Origin: Kordia algicida OT-1
Lineage (GTDB): Bacteria; Bacteroidota; Bacteroidia; Flavobacteriales; Flavobacteriaceae
Direction: 5' to 3'
NCBI RefSeq assembly: GCF_000154725.1
Contig: NZ_DS544873.1
Coordinates: 2,024,713 to 2,088,712, forward strand
Length of the DNA: 64,000 bases
The notes beneath the pieces were generated by a model. That model ran no database searches and was not told the origin of the DNA. It saw only the letters and a list, made by a program, of their open reading frames with translations. Positions 36,275 through 45,843 of the stretch are shown one piece after another. Numbering within the stretch: the stretch's first letter is position 1; each line of letters begins with the position of its first letter. The position numbers were made by a program, and so were the translations under genes.

Positions 36275-37195
36275 ATGAACGAAATCAAAATATTCGCGCC
36301 AGCAACTATTGCAAATGTATCTTGCGGATTCGATGTCCTCGGATTGTGCTTAGATACCGTTGGTGACGAAATGGTTATTCGGAAAACAAATAAAAAAGGG
36401 ATTACAATTTCGAAGCTCGTGGGACAGGATTTGCCATTAGAAACCAAAAAAAATGTAGCTGGTGTTGCAGGTTTGGCAATGCTTGAAAAACTAAATCTAG
36501 ATCACGGTTTTGAAATTGAAATTTATAAAAAAATCAAAGCTGGAAGCGGCATTGGAAGCAGTGCCGCAAGTTCCGCAGGAACGGTTTGGGCAATAAATGA
36601 ATTGTTGGGAAAGCCTTTTGCTACGAAAGAATTAGTGCCTTTTGCTATGCAAGGTGAAAAACTCGCAAGTGGAACGGCACACGCAGACAATGTTGCTCCT
36701 GCCCTTTTGGGCGGATTCAGTTTGGTGCGAAGTTATGATCCGTTGGATATCATTAAAATTCCTACACCAAGCGAATTGTACGCAACAGTAATTCATCCGC
36801 AAATAGAAGTCAAAACCTCTGATTCGCGTTCGGTATTGAAGCAAAATATCACGTTGAAAAAATCCATCATTCAAATTGGAAATCTCGGTGGATTAATTAG
36901 CGGATTATACACTTCTGACTACGACCTCATCAGCAGATCATTGCACGACGAAATTGTAGAACCGTTACGCGCCATCTTGATTCCAGGATTTAATGAAGTG
37001 AAGCAAAATGCCATCAAATGTGGTGCGTTGGGCGCAGGAATTTCAGGGTCTGGACCATCAATATTTGCACTAAGCAAAGGAAAAGAAATGGCTGAAAAAG
37101 TCGCGAAAACAATGTCGGAAACCTATAAAAACTTAAACATTGATTACGACATTCATGTTTCAAAAATTAACGCAAATGGTTGTCGGGCGATTTAG
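36275..37195 (+). CDS. thrB: Homoserine kinase
   Basis: This 306-aa GHMP-family kinase phosphorylates homoserine with ATP. It starts with the typical IFAPATIANVSCGFDVLGLC; the ATP loop is AGSGIGSSAASSAGTVWA (about 90-107), and GAGISGSGPSIFAL near the C-terminus is the GHMP motif 3. It lies 234 bp after thrA, an unusually wide gap filled with repeat sequence. Confidence 0.96.
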   Translation: MNEIKIFAPATIANVSCGFDVLGLCLDTVGDEMVIRKTNKKGITISKLVGQDLPLETKKNVAGVAGLAMLEKLNLDHGFEIEIYKKIKAGSGIGSSAASSAGTVWAINELLGKPFATKELVPFAMQGEKLASGTAHADNVAPALLGGFSLVRSYDPLDIIKIPTPSELYATVIHPQIEVKTSDSRSVLKQNITLKKSIIQIGNLGGLISGLYTSDYDLISRSLHDEIVEPLRAILIPGFNEVKQNAIKCGALGAGISGSGPSIFALSKGKEMAEKVAKTMSETYKNLNIDYDIHVSKINANGCRAI

Positions 37196-37260
37196 AAATT
37201 TTAAATGTAAAAGTATTTTTAGACGTCATTACGAGGAGAAACGACGAAGTAATCTGTTTA
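37195..37260. repeat. 23-bp repeat copy plus REP-like element after thrB
   Basis: The second copy of the post-thrA 23-mer (37195-37217) overlaps the thrB stop. It is followed by GACGTCATTACGAGGAGAAA and CGACGAAGTAATCTG (37222-37256), which resembles the CGTCATTGCGAGG...GACGAAGCAATC repeats dispersed in many bacterial genomes. Confidence 0.6.
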
Positions 37261-37368
37261 TAGAATTTTCTAAACGACACTTTGAAATGATAAATGTAAA
37301 ATATTACAAAACCGAAGTTATTCTCAAATGCAGTCAAACTGACAAATAACGAACAACAAATAACAAAC

Positions 37369-37396
37369 AACTAGCAACTAGCAACTAGCAACTAGC
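37369..37396. repeat. Tandem repeat, four copies of AACTAGC
   Basis: Four perfect 7-nt units run from 37369 to 37396, 16 bp before the thrC start, preceded by related AACAAA-rich sequence. Copy number could vary by slippage and move the thrC start relative to upstream signals. Confidence 0.85.
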
Positions 37397-37412
37397 AACA
37401 ATAAAACAAAAA

Positions 37413-38693
37413 ATGAACTACTACAGTCTACATCATAAAGCTCCAAAAGTATCTTTTAAAGAAGCGGTTATTCGAGGATTAGCTCCCGATAGAGGAATTT
37501 ATTTTCCCGAAAAAATCACGCCATTATCACTAGAATTTATCAAAAATATTGACACGTATTCGCATGAAGAAATTGCTTTTGAAGTCATTCAACAATTTGT
37601 AGGTGACGATATTCCTGCGACTATTTTAAAAAACATTATAGCGGAAACCTTAAGTTTCGATTTTCCTGTTGTCTCTATTGAAGAAAATATTGGAACTTTA
37701 GAATTATTTCACGGTCCAACAATGGCATTTAAAGATGTTGGCGCGCGTTTTATGGCACGTTGTTTAGGCTACTTTAATCGTAATGAAGAAAAAAAAGTAA
37801 CGGTTTTGGTGGCTACTTCTGGAGATACTGGTGGTGCAGTTGCCAACGGATTTCTTGGTGTAAAAGGTGTTGAAGTAGTCATTTTATATCCGAGTGGGAA
37901 AGTCAGTGAAATTCAAGAGAAGCAACTAACCACTTTAGGTCAAAATATTACCGCTTTGGAAGTTGATGGTGTTTTTGATGATTGTCAAGAAATGGTAAAA
38001 ACTGCTTTTTTAGATGACGAAATTGAACGTACATTAACCTCTGCAAATTCAATCAATATTGCACGTTGGCTCCCACAAATGTTCTACTTTTTCTTTGCTT
38101 ACAAAGCATTACACAAAAAACATAAAAACATTATATTCTCTGTACCTAGTGGAAACTTTGGAAACATTTGCGCAGGCATTATGGCACAAAAACTAGGATT
38201 GCCTATTCAGCATTTTATCGCTTCAACAAATGTAAACGATACGGTTTCAAATTACTTAGAAAATGGCGAGTACATTCCTCAAAAATCAAAAGCAACGATT
38301 TCAAATGCTATGGATGTGGGAAATCCGAGTAATTTCATCCGTATTCAAGAATTGTATGGAAATGATTTGGAAACAATCAGAAAGCACTTTTCATCCTATA
38401 GTTTTACAGATGATGAAACAAAAACTGCCATGAAATCTCTGTACGATCAAACGAAATACATTGCCGATCCGCATGGCGCTGTTGGTTATTTGGGCTTAAA
38501 ACAGCACGATTTAAAAGATGCATACGGCGTTTTTCTAGAAACTGCACATCCTGTCAAATTTTTACCTACGGTAGAATCGACTTTAAATCTAAAATTAGAG
38601 ATTCCTCAACAAATTCAAGAAATCATGCACAAAGAGAAAAAAGCAAATTTTATTTCTGACTATGAAAGTCTAAAAAACTTCTTGAAAAAATAA
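37413..38693 (+). CDS. thrC: Threonine synthase
   Basis: This 426-aa PLP enzyme converts O-phosphohomoserine to threonine. The conserved N-terminal motif is GLAPDRGIYFPE; the PLP lysine is in HGPTMAFKDVGARF, and ATSGDTGGAVANG and VPSGNFGNICAG bind the cofactor phosphate and substrate. It completes the pathway begun by thrA and thrB. No terminator is obvious before gcvT, 124 bp downstream. Confidence 0.96.
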   Translation: MNYYSLHHKAPKVSFKEAVIRGLAPDRGIYFPEKITPLSLEFIKNIDTYSHEEIAFEVIQQFVGDDIPATILKNIIAETLSFDFPVVSIEENIGTLELFHGPTMAFKDVGARFMARCLGYFNRNEEKKVTVLVATSGDTGGAVANGFLGVKGVEVVILYPSGKVSEIQEKQLTTLGQNITALEVDGVFDDCQEMVKTAFLDDEIERTLTSANSINIARWLPQMFYFFFAYKALHKKHKNIIFSVPSGNFGNICAGIMAQKLGLPIQHFIASTNVNDTVSNYLENGEYIPQKSKATISNAMDVGNPSNFIRIQELYGNDLETIRKHFSSYSFTDDETKTAMKSLYDQTKYIADPHGAVGYLGLKQHDLKDAYGVFLETAHPVKFLPTVESTLNLKLEIPQQIQEIMHKEKKANFISDYESLKNFLKK

Positions 38694-38817
38694 CTCAAAA
38701 TCTCCCAAATTTGTGAAAATTCTAAAAAGTCGCTTTAATTTGAGAATCAACTAAAGATTCCCCATTTTTTTATCCCTATTTTTCATAAATTCGCAATCAA
38801 TTTAAGAAAAACAACAC

Positions 38818-39900
38818 ATGAAGGATACAGCTCTATCAAAAATTCACGAAGCATTAGGCGCTAAAATGGTTCCTTTTGCAGGATATAACATGCCTGTACA
38901 ATACGAAGGCGTTAATATTGAACACGAAACCGTGCGCAATGGCGTTGGTGTTTTTGACGTAAGTCACATGGGAGAATTTGTAATTTCTGGACCAAATGCT
39001 TTGGCGTTGATTCAAAAAGTTACCACAAATGATGCTTCAAAATTGAAAGATGGAAAAGCGCAATATAGTTGTATGCCTAACAATGACGGCGGAATTGTAG
39101 ATGATTTGATTATTTACAGAGTGAATGAGGAAAAATATATTTTGGTCGTGAATGCTTCTAATATTGAAAAAGACTGGAACTGGATTTCGAGTCATAATGA
39201 TGTTGGTGCTGAAATGCGTGATGTGTCTGATGAATATTCTTTATTGGCGATCCAAGGACCAAAAGCTGTTGAGGCAATGCAATCTTTGACTGAAGTCGAT
39301 TTGACAAATATTAAATACTACACGTTCCAAATTGCCAAGTTTGCAGGTGTTGAAAATGTAATTGTGTCTGCAACAGGTTATACAGGTTCTGGCGGATTTG
39401 AAATTTATTGTAAAAACGAAGATGTTGCCGAAGTTTGGGAAAAGGTTTTTGAAGCTGGAGAAAGTTTTGGAATCAAACCAATTGGCTTGGCGGCTAGAGA
39501 TACACTCCGTTTGGAAATGGGTTATTGCCTGTATGGAAATGACATTGATGAAACAACTTCTCCGATTGAAGCTGGCTTAGGTTGGATTACAAAATTTACA
39601 AAAGATTTCGTGAATCGTGAACAAATTGAAGATCAAAAACGATTGGGAACTACACGAAAATTAGTGGCATTTGAAATGCAAGATCGCGGAATTCCAAGAC
39701 AAGGATATGATATTGTTGATGGTAATGGTAACAAACTAGGAATGGTTACTTCTGGAACTATGTCACCATCAATGCGTATTGGAATTGGCTTAGGATACGT
39801 GCCTACCGTTTTTGCTGATTATGGAAGCAACATTTACATTCAAATACGTAAAAACAGAGTTCCCGCAAAAGTGGTAAAACTTCCTTTTTATAAAAAATAG
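38818..39900 (+). CDS. gcvT: Aminomethyltransferase (glycine cleavage T-protein)
   Basis: This 360-aa protein is GcvT: it moves the aminomethyl carbon of glycine from the H-protein lipoyl arm to tetrahydrofolate. Conserved segments are [68 protein letters not shown] and [10 protein letters not shown]. Length and ends are normal. The other glycine-cleavage genes are not in the window. A nucleoside-sugar-like epimerase gene starts 11 bp later. Confidence 0.97.
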   Translation: MKDTALSKIHEALGAKMVPFAGYNMPVQYEGVNIEHETVRNGVGVFDVSHMGEFVISGPNALALIQKVTTNDASKLKDGKAQYSCMPNNDGGIVDDLIIYRVNEEKYILVVNASNIEKDWNWISSHNDVGAEMRDVSDEYSLLAIQGPKAVEAMQSLTEVDLTNIKYYTFQIAKFAGVENVIVSATGYTGSGGFEIYCKNEDVAEVWEKVFEAGESFGIKPIGLAARDTLRLEMGYCLYGNDIDETTSPIEAGLGWITKFTKDFVNREQIEDQKRLGTTRKLVAFEMQDRGIPRQGYDIVDGNGNKLGMVTSGTMSPSMRIGIGLGYVPTVFADYGSNIYIQIRKNRVPAKVVKLPFYKK

Positions 39901-39911
39901 ATCAAATACTT

Positions 39912-40733
39912 TTGAATAGAATTTTAATTTTAGGAGCAAGCGGATATATCGGTCAAGCGATTTATAAAGAGCTTTGCTCCTATTTTGATGTGTACGGAAC
40001 TTTTTACAGCAACAAATCATTCGCGAAGAATAAACACTTTTTTCGTTACGATTTGGATTATGATGGTATTGACGAAATTGTGTTGCAAGTACAACCAACC
40101 ATCATTATTTCAGCATTGCGTGGCGATTTTGCTGCACAAATAGAAGCACATGTTTTTTTAACGGAATATGTAAAAACCAAACCGTGTAAGCTATTTTTCT
40201 TATCATCAGCCAATGTCTTTGATGCGTACAGCAGTTATCCTTCTTATGAATTTGACAAAACACTTTCCGAAAGTATCTATGGCAAGCTGAAAATTCGTAT
40301 TGAAAATATGTTAATGCGTTTGCCGCAGAAAAAATATGCGATCATCCGATTGCCAATGGTTTTTGGGAACAATTCACCGCGAATTCTAGAAATAAAACAA
40401 TGCTTGCGCGAAAAAGTTCCTATTGAAGTTTTTCCAAACTTGGTAATGAATACGATTTCTGATAAAAAACTCACACAACAAATCCATTACATGATAAATC
40501 GTCGTAAAAATGGAATCTTTCATTTGGGTGCAGAAGATTTGATACATCATGATGAATTTTTTACAGAAATATTAAAAAGTATGCATATAGAAAAACCATT
40601 ATTCAAAAATGTATACACGTCAAACTTTGATCGTTTTTTAGCAGTTTTACCAAAAGATAACAAACTCCCTAAGCATTTAGCTACGAGCAATCAGGAAACT
40701 TTAGCATACATTTCTGGGAAAATCAAAGAATAA
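39912..40733 (+). CDS. NAD(P)-binding epimerase/reductase, RmlD-like (TTG start)
   Basis: This 273-aa protein starts with a Rossmann motif right after a TTG codon (NRILILGASGYIGQAIYKEL), so TTG 39912 is the likely start. Further features are an active-site-like FFLSSANVFDAYSSYPSYEFDKTLSE region and YAIIRLPMVFG, which resemble dTDP-4-dehydrorhamnose reductase and related extended SDRs. The usual YxxxK is weak here (YGKLK, in SIYGKLKIR). The substrate is unknown. It is 11 bp from gcvT and likely co-transcribed. Confidence 0.75.
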   Translation: MNRILILGASGYIGQAIYKELCSYFDVYGTFYSNKSFAKNKHFFRYDLDYDGIDEIVLQVQPTIIISALRGDFAAQIEAHVFLTEYVKTKPCKLFFLSSANVFDAYSSYPSYEFDKTLSESIYGKLKIRIENMLMRLPQKKYAIIRLPMVFGNNSPRILEIKQCLREKVPIEVFPNLVMNTISDKKLTQQIHYMINRRKNGIFHLGAEDLIHHDEFFTEILKSMHIEKPLFKNVYTSNFDRFLAVLPKDNKLPKHLATSNQETLAYISGKIKE

Positions 40734-40806
40734 ACGATTATTAAGCATCGCTTTTTAGACATATTCCTATGTAAAAAATCAAAAGATTTGTTAAATTCGT
40801 AACTTT

Positions 40807-42855
40807 ATGTACTACAAATCTTTATTCGCATACATGCATCAAATTTTACGTTTTATACTTCTTTGTGTTGTCGCTTCGACTTATGCACAAACCGACACGT
40901 CTTTTTGCCAAAAATCTAGTTTGGTTTTAAACATGTTGGAAAATAATCATTACAAACCAAAAACAATTGACGACAATTTTTCAACTTATGTTTTTAATAA
41001 ACTTTTTGAACGTTTGGATGATAAACATATGCTATATTCGGAAGCAGATATAGAAGCATTAGAGGATTTAAAAACAAAGTTTGATGATTATTTAATGAAT
41101 GAAGAATGTGATTTTATTAAAACACTAACCGCTTCCTACAAATCGCAATTAGAATTTGCACAGCAATCTATTGAAAATCTAGAAAAAAGCAAGCTAGATT
41201 TCTCGGGAAAAGACTCTGTTTCCTACGGAACTTTAGAAGATAAAGCCGAGTTTTCCAACACACGTAAAACCTTGCAAAAACGTTGGTCAAAGAAAATCCG
41301 AATTGATATTATTCGTGAATATTTATCCCTATCAAAACCTTCCAACTTTTCAAAAGTAAAAACACAAATAAAATCGAAAGTTATCGCAGAAAACAAATGC
41401 TTTATTTTAGACAAGCTTCAAGCGGTAAGCGGATTAGAATCGTTTGTTGAAACTACGTTTTTGGATGTTGTTTGTTCATATTTTGATCCGCATAGTAGTT
41501 ATTTTGATCCAACAGACAATACCACTTTTATGAATTCCATCGGTACGGAAACGAACTCCATTGGTGTCTGGTTTTCAAAAAATAGCGATGGTAAAATTGT
41601 CGTTTCAGGCTTGCAAACAGGCAGTACGGCATGGAAAGAAAAAGAAATCAATGCAGGCGATTTGGTACTTTCGCTGGAAGCCAACAAAAATAAATTAAGC
41701 ACAACATGTCTTTCACTTGAAAGCTTGTATGATTTTATCTTTGATGAAGCCAATAAAATCTTCAATATAAATATTCTGACCGAAAAAAATATCAATAAAA
41801 CGGTAACATTAAAAAAGGAAAATTTAAAAATTGAAGTCAATGCGGTAAACAGTTTTATTCTAAAAGGTGAACAAAATATAGGGTATATTTCGTTGCCAAG
41901 TTTCTATACAAATTTAGATTATGGCTACGGAAGTGCTAACGACATCGCAAAAGAATTATTCAAACTAAATGCCGTAAATATCGATGGTTTAATTTTAGAC
42001 TTACGTGGAAATGGTGGCGGTTCTATGAAACAGGCAATCGATTTGGCAGGAATGTTTATTGACAAAGGTCCGTTGGGAATTTACCGCAATCATGAAAATA
42101 AAAAAACAATCATAAAAGACTTAAATCGTGGAACATTATTTACCAAACCTTTAGTTATTTTGATTAATAACGAAAGTGCTTCTGCTTCAGAATTTATTAC
42201 CGCAGCATTGCGCGACCATAACAGAGCAATCGTCGTTGGAAGTAAAACCTACGGAAAAGGAACCATACAACAAGTCGTTCCACTACGACGAGATGCCGGA
42301 TATATTAAAATCACGATTGAAAAAATGTATGGTTTTAAAGGCGATACACATCAAGGAATCGGAATTCAACCAGATATTGAGTTTCCAAGCCTATTTGTCG
42401 GTTTGGAAAGTGGCGAAAGCGCGAATGAAAATTTCATCAAAAATGACACCATAGTAAAAGATATCTATTTTAAAATTCCAACAGCTAAAAACTACGAAAA
42501 TTTACGTGCCAAAAGTTTGGCGAGAATTAAAAAAAGTAAAGCTTCCAAAACTATTGAAAAGATAAATTCTGATTTGTTAAATTACCTCAATAAAGAACGT
42601 AAACTGGCAATTTCTGTTAAAGGCATTAAAGAAGACAGTGATAAGTTTGATGCTATTTTTGAAAAATCAGATGATTTGGAAATGAAACATGAAACTTTTG
42701 AAGTTGTCAATTTGGAAGATTTTAAAGAAATTTTAGCTTATAACAAAGACAAAGCAAAACTAAATTCATACGCAATAGAAAGTATTCAAACCGATCATGA
42801 AATTGAAGAAACCTATCGTATTATCTCTGATTATATCAAACAATTATCCAACTAA
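40807..42855 (+). CDS. S41-family tail-specific (C-terminal processing) protease
   Basis: This 682-aa protein has a signal peptide. It may start at ATG 40807 or at 40834 (MHQILRFILLCVVASTYAQ), the latter giving a more standard signal. The order is an N-terminal helical domain (about 30-210), a PDZ domain (about 225-330) and the S41 catalytic domain (about 350-560) with GLILDLRGNGGGSMKQ, then the Ser in INNESASASEFI and the Lys in SKTYGKGTIQQV. A helical tail follows. It cleaves proteins at their C-termini in the periplasm. The next gene starts 3 bp after it. Confidence 0.92.
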   Translation: MYYKSLFAYMHQILRFILLCVVASTYAQTDTSFCQKSSLVLNMLENNHYKPKTIDDNFSTYVFNKLFERLDDKHMLYSEADIEALEDLKTKFDDYLMNEECDFIKTLTASYKSQLEFAQQSIENLEKSKLDFSGKDSVSYGTLEDKAEFSNTRKTLQKRWSKKIRIDIIREYLSLSKPSNFSKVKTQIKSKVIAENKCFILDKLQAVSGLESFVETTFLDVVCSYFDPHSSYFDPTDNTTFMNSIGTETNSIGVWFSKNSDGKIVVSGLQTGSTAWKEKEINAGDLVLSLEANKNKLSTTCLSLESLYDFIFDEANKIFNINILTEKNINKTVTLKKENLKIEVNAVNSFILKGEQNIGYISLPSFYTNLDYGYGSANDIAKELFKLNAVNIDGLILDLRGNGGGSMKQAIDLAGMFIDKGPLGIYRNHENKKTIIKDLNRGTLFTKPLVILINNESASASEFITAALRDHNRAIVVGSKTYGKGTIQQVVPLRRDAGYIKITIEKMYGFKGDTHQGIGIQPDIEFPSLFVGLESGESANENFIKNDTIVKDIYFKIPTAKNYENLRAKSLARIKKSKASKTIEKINSDLLNYLNKERKLAISVKGIKEDSDKFDAIFEKSDDLEMKHETFEVVNLEDFKEILAYNKDKAKLNSYAIESIQTDHEIEETYRIISDYIKQLSN

Positions 42856-42858
42856 TAT

Positions 42859-43902
42859 ATGCAAACAAACTACTTTAAAACACTTTTCATAATCTTCTGT
42901 GTTTTTGCGTTTCAAACCACAACTGCACAAAATTTTAAAAACCCAAATGCGTATCTTACTTTTATAGGGAAAGAAAACAAAAAGATTTCCAAAAGCATGT
43001 GGAAGTATACCAAATCGGTTGCACACAGCAAAAGTCCACGAAAAATAGAAGGTGATCGTAAACGTTTGCTGAAATCGATAGAACGTGCGATTATCAAAAT
43101 TAAAAAAGCAAAACCATTTGAAGGTGAAGGTGCATACAAAAAACAAGTGTTAGAGTTTATGAACTTGCGCAACAGTCTTTTAAGAAACGATTATGCAAAA
43201 ATTGTTGATATGAAAGAAGTTGCCGAGCAGTCGTATGATTTTATGGAAGCATACATCTTAGCCAAAAAAAAGGTAGACGAACGCATGCAAGAAGCACAAG
43301 AAACCTACACAAAAGCGCTAGAAGATTATGCGGCAAGAAACAATATTAGATTGACTAATGAAGAAAGTGATTTAGGGAGAAAAATGAAAATCTCTAACAA
43401 AGTTTTTGCTCATAGAAATGCTGTGTATCTGTTATTTTTTAAAAGTAACATTCAAGAAAGTTTACTTATGCGTGCCTTGTCATCTGGTGATGTTAGCGCA
43501 ATGCAGCAAAACCTAAACGCATTGCAAACTTTTGCTCAAGAAGGTTTAAAAGATGTTGATACTATTCAAACTTATAAAGATGATTTGTCGCTCGTAAAAA
43601 CAACAAAAGAAACGTTAGAATTTTACTTAGAAGAAACACAAAAAGAACTTCCGAAGTTGATAGAATTCTTCTTGTTCAATGAAAAATTTACGGCGATAAA
43701 AAATGCGATCGATAAAAAAAATCCTAAAGATCGTACCAAAAAAGAAATCGAACAATACAATAGTATGGTAAAAGATTTTAACAAAGCGGTAACGGACTTC
43801 AATAAACGAAATGAAGAATTAAACCAAAAACGAACTAAAATTATAAATCAATGGAATACCGCTTCGGCAAAATTTTTAAGCCGACATATTCCAAAAGAAT
43901 AA
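42859..43902 (+). CDS. Secreted coiled-coil protein of unknown function
   Basis: This 347-aa exported protein has a signal peptide ending near residue 24 (FQTTTAQ). The rest is almost wholly helical and rich in Lys and Glu, with coiled-coil-like stretches (RKRLLKSIERAIIKIKKAK, then KDFNKAVTDFNKRNEELNQK). No catalytic motif is visible and I do not recognise the family. It lies 3 bp after the S41 protease, so it may be a substrate or adaptor of it; that is inference. Confidence 0.75.
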   Translation: MQTNYFKTLFIIFCVFAFQTTTAQNFKNPNAYLTFIGKENKKISKSMWKYTKSVAHSKSPRKIEGDRKRLLKSIERAIIKIKKAKPFEGEGAYKKQVLEFMNLRNSLLRNDYAKIVDMKEVAEQSYDFMEAYILAKKKVDERMQEAQETYTKALEDYAARNNIRLTNEESDLGRKMKISNKVFAHRNAVYLLFFKSNIQESLLMRALSSGDVSAMQQNLNALQTFAQEGLKDVDTIQTYKDDLSLVKTTKETLEFYLEETQKELPKLIEFFLFNEKFTAIKNAIDKKNPKDRTKKEIEQYNSMVKDFNKAVTDFNKRNEELNQKRTKIINQWNTASAKFLSRHIPKE

Positions 43903-43941
43903 TACAACATATATATTTGTAAAAATAAAAAGAATTAGTAC

Positions 43942-44652
43942 ATGGGAAGAGCATTTGAATTTAGAAAGGCACGAAAAATGAAACGTTGGTCAGCAATGGC
44001 AAAAACCTTTACGCGTATTGGTAAAGATATTGTGATGGCTGTAAAAGAAGGCGGACCAAATCCTGACACAAATTCGAGATTACGTGCGGTAATTCAGAAT
44101 GCAAAAGCTGCCAACATGCCGAAAGACAATGTAGAGCGTGCGATAAAAAAAGCATCTGATAAAAATACTGAAAACTATAAAGAAGTACTTTTTGAAGGTT
44201 ACGGACCACACGGAATTGCTATTTTGGTGGAAACTGCAACGGACAATAACAACAGAACGGTTGCCAATGTGCGCAGCTATTTTAACAAATGTGATGGAAG
44301 TTTGGGAACGCAAGGTTCTGTAGAGTTTATGTTTGACCATACATGCAATTTCAGAATTCCCGCAGAAGGTCAAGATGCAGAAGAATTAGAATTAGAATTT
44401 ATCGATTTTGGTGTAGAAGAAGTCTTTGCTGATGATGATGGAATATTACTCTACGGACCATTTGAAAGCTTTGGAGCCATTCAAAAAGAATTGGAAAATC
44501 GGGAAATTGAAATCTTATCTTCAGGTTTTGAACGCATACCACAAGTTACAAAACCTCTAAACGAAGAAGAAACCGCAGACATTGAAAAATTATTAGAAAA
44601 GCTTGAAGAAGATGACGACGTGCAAAATGTGTATCACACTATGGCTGAATAA
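43942..44652 (+). CDS. YebC/PmpR-family protein
   Basis: This 236-aa protein is a YebC/TACO1-type protein: MGRAFEFRKARKMKRWSAMA at the start, then RIGKDIVMAVKEGGPNPDTN, NMPKDNVERAIKKASDK and FEGYGPHGIAILVE. Family members have been described as DNA-binding regulators and, more recently, as factors that help ribosomes pass stalling sequences. Length and motifs are normal. It ends in a strong terminator. Confidence 0.95.
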   Translation: MGRAFEFRKARKMKRWSAMAKTFTRIGKDIVMAVKEGGPNPDTNSRLRAVIQNAKAANMPKDNVERAIKKASDKNTENYKEVLFEGYGPHGIAILVETATDNNNRTVANVRSYFNKCDGSLGTQGSVEFMFDHTCNFRIPAEGQDAEELELEFIDFGVEEVFADDDGILLYGPFESFGAIQKELENREIEILSSGFERIPQVTKPLNEEETADIEKLLEKLEEDDDVQNVYHTMAE

Positions 44653-44670
44653 TACAAATTCAACATATAT

Positions 44671-44699
44671 AAAAAACCACGCTTTTGGCGTGGTTTTTT
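44671..44699 (+). terminator. Rho-independent terminator after the YebC gene
   Basis: AAAAAACCACGC and GCGTGGTTTTTT flank a short loop, 19 bp after the stop. Confidence 0.92.
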
Positions 44700-44819
44700 G
44701 GTTATAAATATTTTTGGTTTATAATGCATTAACCTCTAATATTAAAACTCAAATACAATAGTACATCTACGGATTCACCGTAAACAACTGAAAACTTGAA
44801 TAGCTACATTTACCTTAGA

Positions 44820-44995
44820 ATCAAAAAAACAGTCATACCTTCATTAAAAAAATCTAACCTGCAAGAAATGATAGAGTTAACTTAAAAACTCCTAAAAATT
44901 GCACTTCTCAATCAGATTGCACCATTGACCAAATTTGTCAAAACGGAACTTGTTTTGATTGCTATGATCCGTTTTCAGGATCGTGGTATTGTTAA
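44820..44995 (+). pseudogene. Decayed Cys-rich secreted peptide gene
   Basis: Two frames join into one plausible small peptide. The first reads KKTVIPSLKKSNLQEMIEL from 44823 and stops at 44883-44885; the codon where ATG is expected is ATC (44820-44822). The second frame (about 44879-44992) continues LKTPKNCTSQSDCTIDQICQ, then NGTCFDCYDPFSGSWYC and a stop at 44993-44995. The core has six Cys in a C-x5-C-x5-C-x4-C pattern like other Gly-Gly-leader or knottin-like peptides of Bacteroidota. A lost start and a frameshift near runs of A suggest a dead gene; a sequencing indel is possible. Confidence 0.5.
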
Positions 44996-45370
44996 ACACA
45001 AAAAAATCAAAACAATTACCAATTTATTTTTTCAAACAAAAATATACGGTTTAACCTTACAAAATGTATCAGTTTTTTTGCATGTAAAAACCATCAACTA
45101 AACTACTTTTACAAAGCAATACAGTTAGTTGATTTAAATTTTAATAAGAACTTAAAATTTGAGTGTTAGTGCATAAATAAATACTAGAAGAGAAATCGTC
45201 AAAAATTTGTATCATTTTTTCATATGTGAATTATTAAGTTAATACTAAGTTTTCTTCAAATTTAATATAGACATTTCTCTTCTTTTTTATGCCAATTATA
45301 ATCACATAGATTCTTTCAACTAACAACTTTTAATGCGCGCTTTGCGCTTTTAAAAGTTGAGTTTCATTTA
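44996..45370. other. Non-coding gap with inverted repeats
   Basis: No gene is seen here. There is an imperfect inverted repeat ATCAACTA (45093-45100) / TAGTTGAT (45126-45133), a perfect 9-bp palindrome AAATTTTAA / TTAAAATTT (45136-45144 and 45152-45160), and a long hairpin CAACTTTTAA...TTAAAAGTTG with a GCGC inner stem (about 45323-45359). The last lies just past the 3' end of rnpB on the minus strand and may end or process it. Confidence 0.5.
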
Positions 45371-45678
45371 AAAAGCAGGCCGTAAGCCGAATCCTGTCGA
45401 GCCTTATCATTTATCTAAAATTACCGTTACCAGCAACTTTTATCTGCCTACCCTTGAGCATCGAACGTGCCGCTCTCAAACGCTCATTTACATGGCATTG
45501 CACCTCGTAGAGTTTACCTGATTTCACTACAGCATTACCTGTACATTCTTTCTGTTGCACTTGTCCTCGCCTCACGACGGACGGATGTTATCCGCTACAA
45601 TTGCACTATGGTGTTCGGACTTTCCTCCTTGCCCCAAACTTGATTGGGCACACGGCGATAAGGTAGCCTGCTTGCCCA
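45371..45678 (-). ncRNA. rnpB: RNase P RNA, bacterial type A
   Basis: Read on the minus strand, the sequence has the universal RNase P landmarks: GAGGAAAGTCCGAACACC and ATAGTGC near the 5' end, GGCGAGGACAAG in the middle, GTAAACTCTACGAGG later, and the 3' end GGCTCGACAGGATTCGGCTT. The two ends pair (GCAGGC at 5', GCCTGC at 3') to form P1. The RNA is the catalytic part of RNase P, which trims the 5' ends of tRNA precursors. A perfect -7 element (TACTTTTG) ends at 45679, right before the predicted 5' end. A 67-codon open frame on the other strand is a shadow. Confidence 0.96.
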
Positions 45679-45686
45679 CAAAAGTA
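45679..45686 (-). promoter_or_regulatory. -7 element of rnpB
   Basis: TACTTTTG on the minus strand, immediately upstream of the RNase P RNA 5' end. Confidence 0.65.
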
Positions 45687-45754
45687 ATGTTTTGTTTGAA
45701 ATTAAGACTTACACCTAACAAAATATCTTTTACATACTATTTGATTAAAAACTG

Positions 45755-45819
45755 TTGATAAAAAGAAACAACTATCTCTATATTTGCTGTGTTTGATTAG
45801 ATATGTATTGCTATATTTG
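45755..45819 (+). promoter_or_regulatory. Tandem -7 elements before dnaX
   Basis: TATATTTG occurs twice, at 45779-45786 (TTG 21 bp upstream, 45755-45757) and 45812-45819 (TTTG 16 bp upstream, 45792-45795). The true ATG is at 45844. Confidence 0.55.
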
Positions 45820-45843
45820 TCTCCAGAAGATTACCCGAATTCT

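Noticed and set aside
37140-37349. 69-codon open frame after thrB
   Set aside because: It overlaps the thrB end and runs through repeat sequence; no domain or start signal.
37369-37396. Possible CRISPR repeats
   Set aside because: The units are 7 nt with no spacers; no cas genes are in the window.
45555-45758. 67-codon open frame on the plus strand
   Set aside because: It lies antisense to RNase P RNA, whose conserved landmarks explain the sequence.
45784-45843. Upstream TTG extension of dnaX
   Set aside because: It overlaps a -7 promoter element and adds 20 residues with no similarity to DnaX, whose family start is at 45844.
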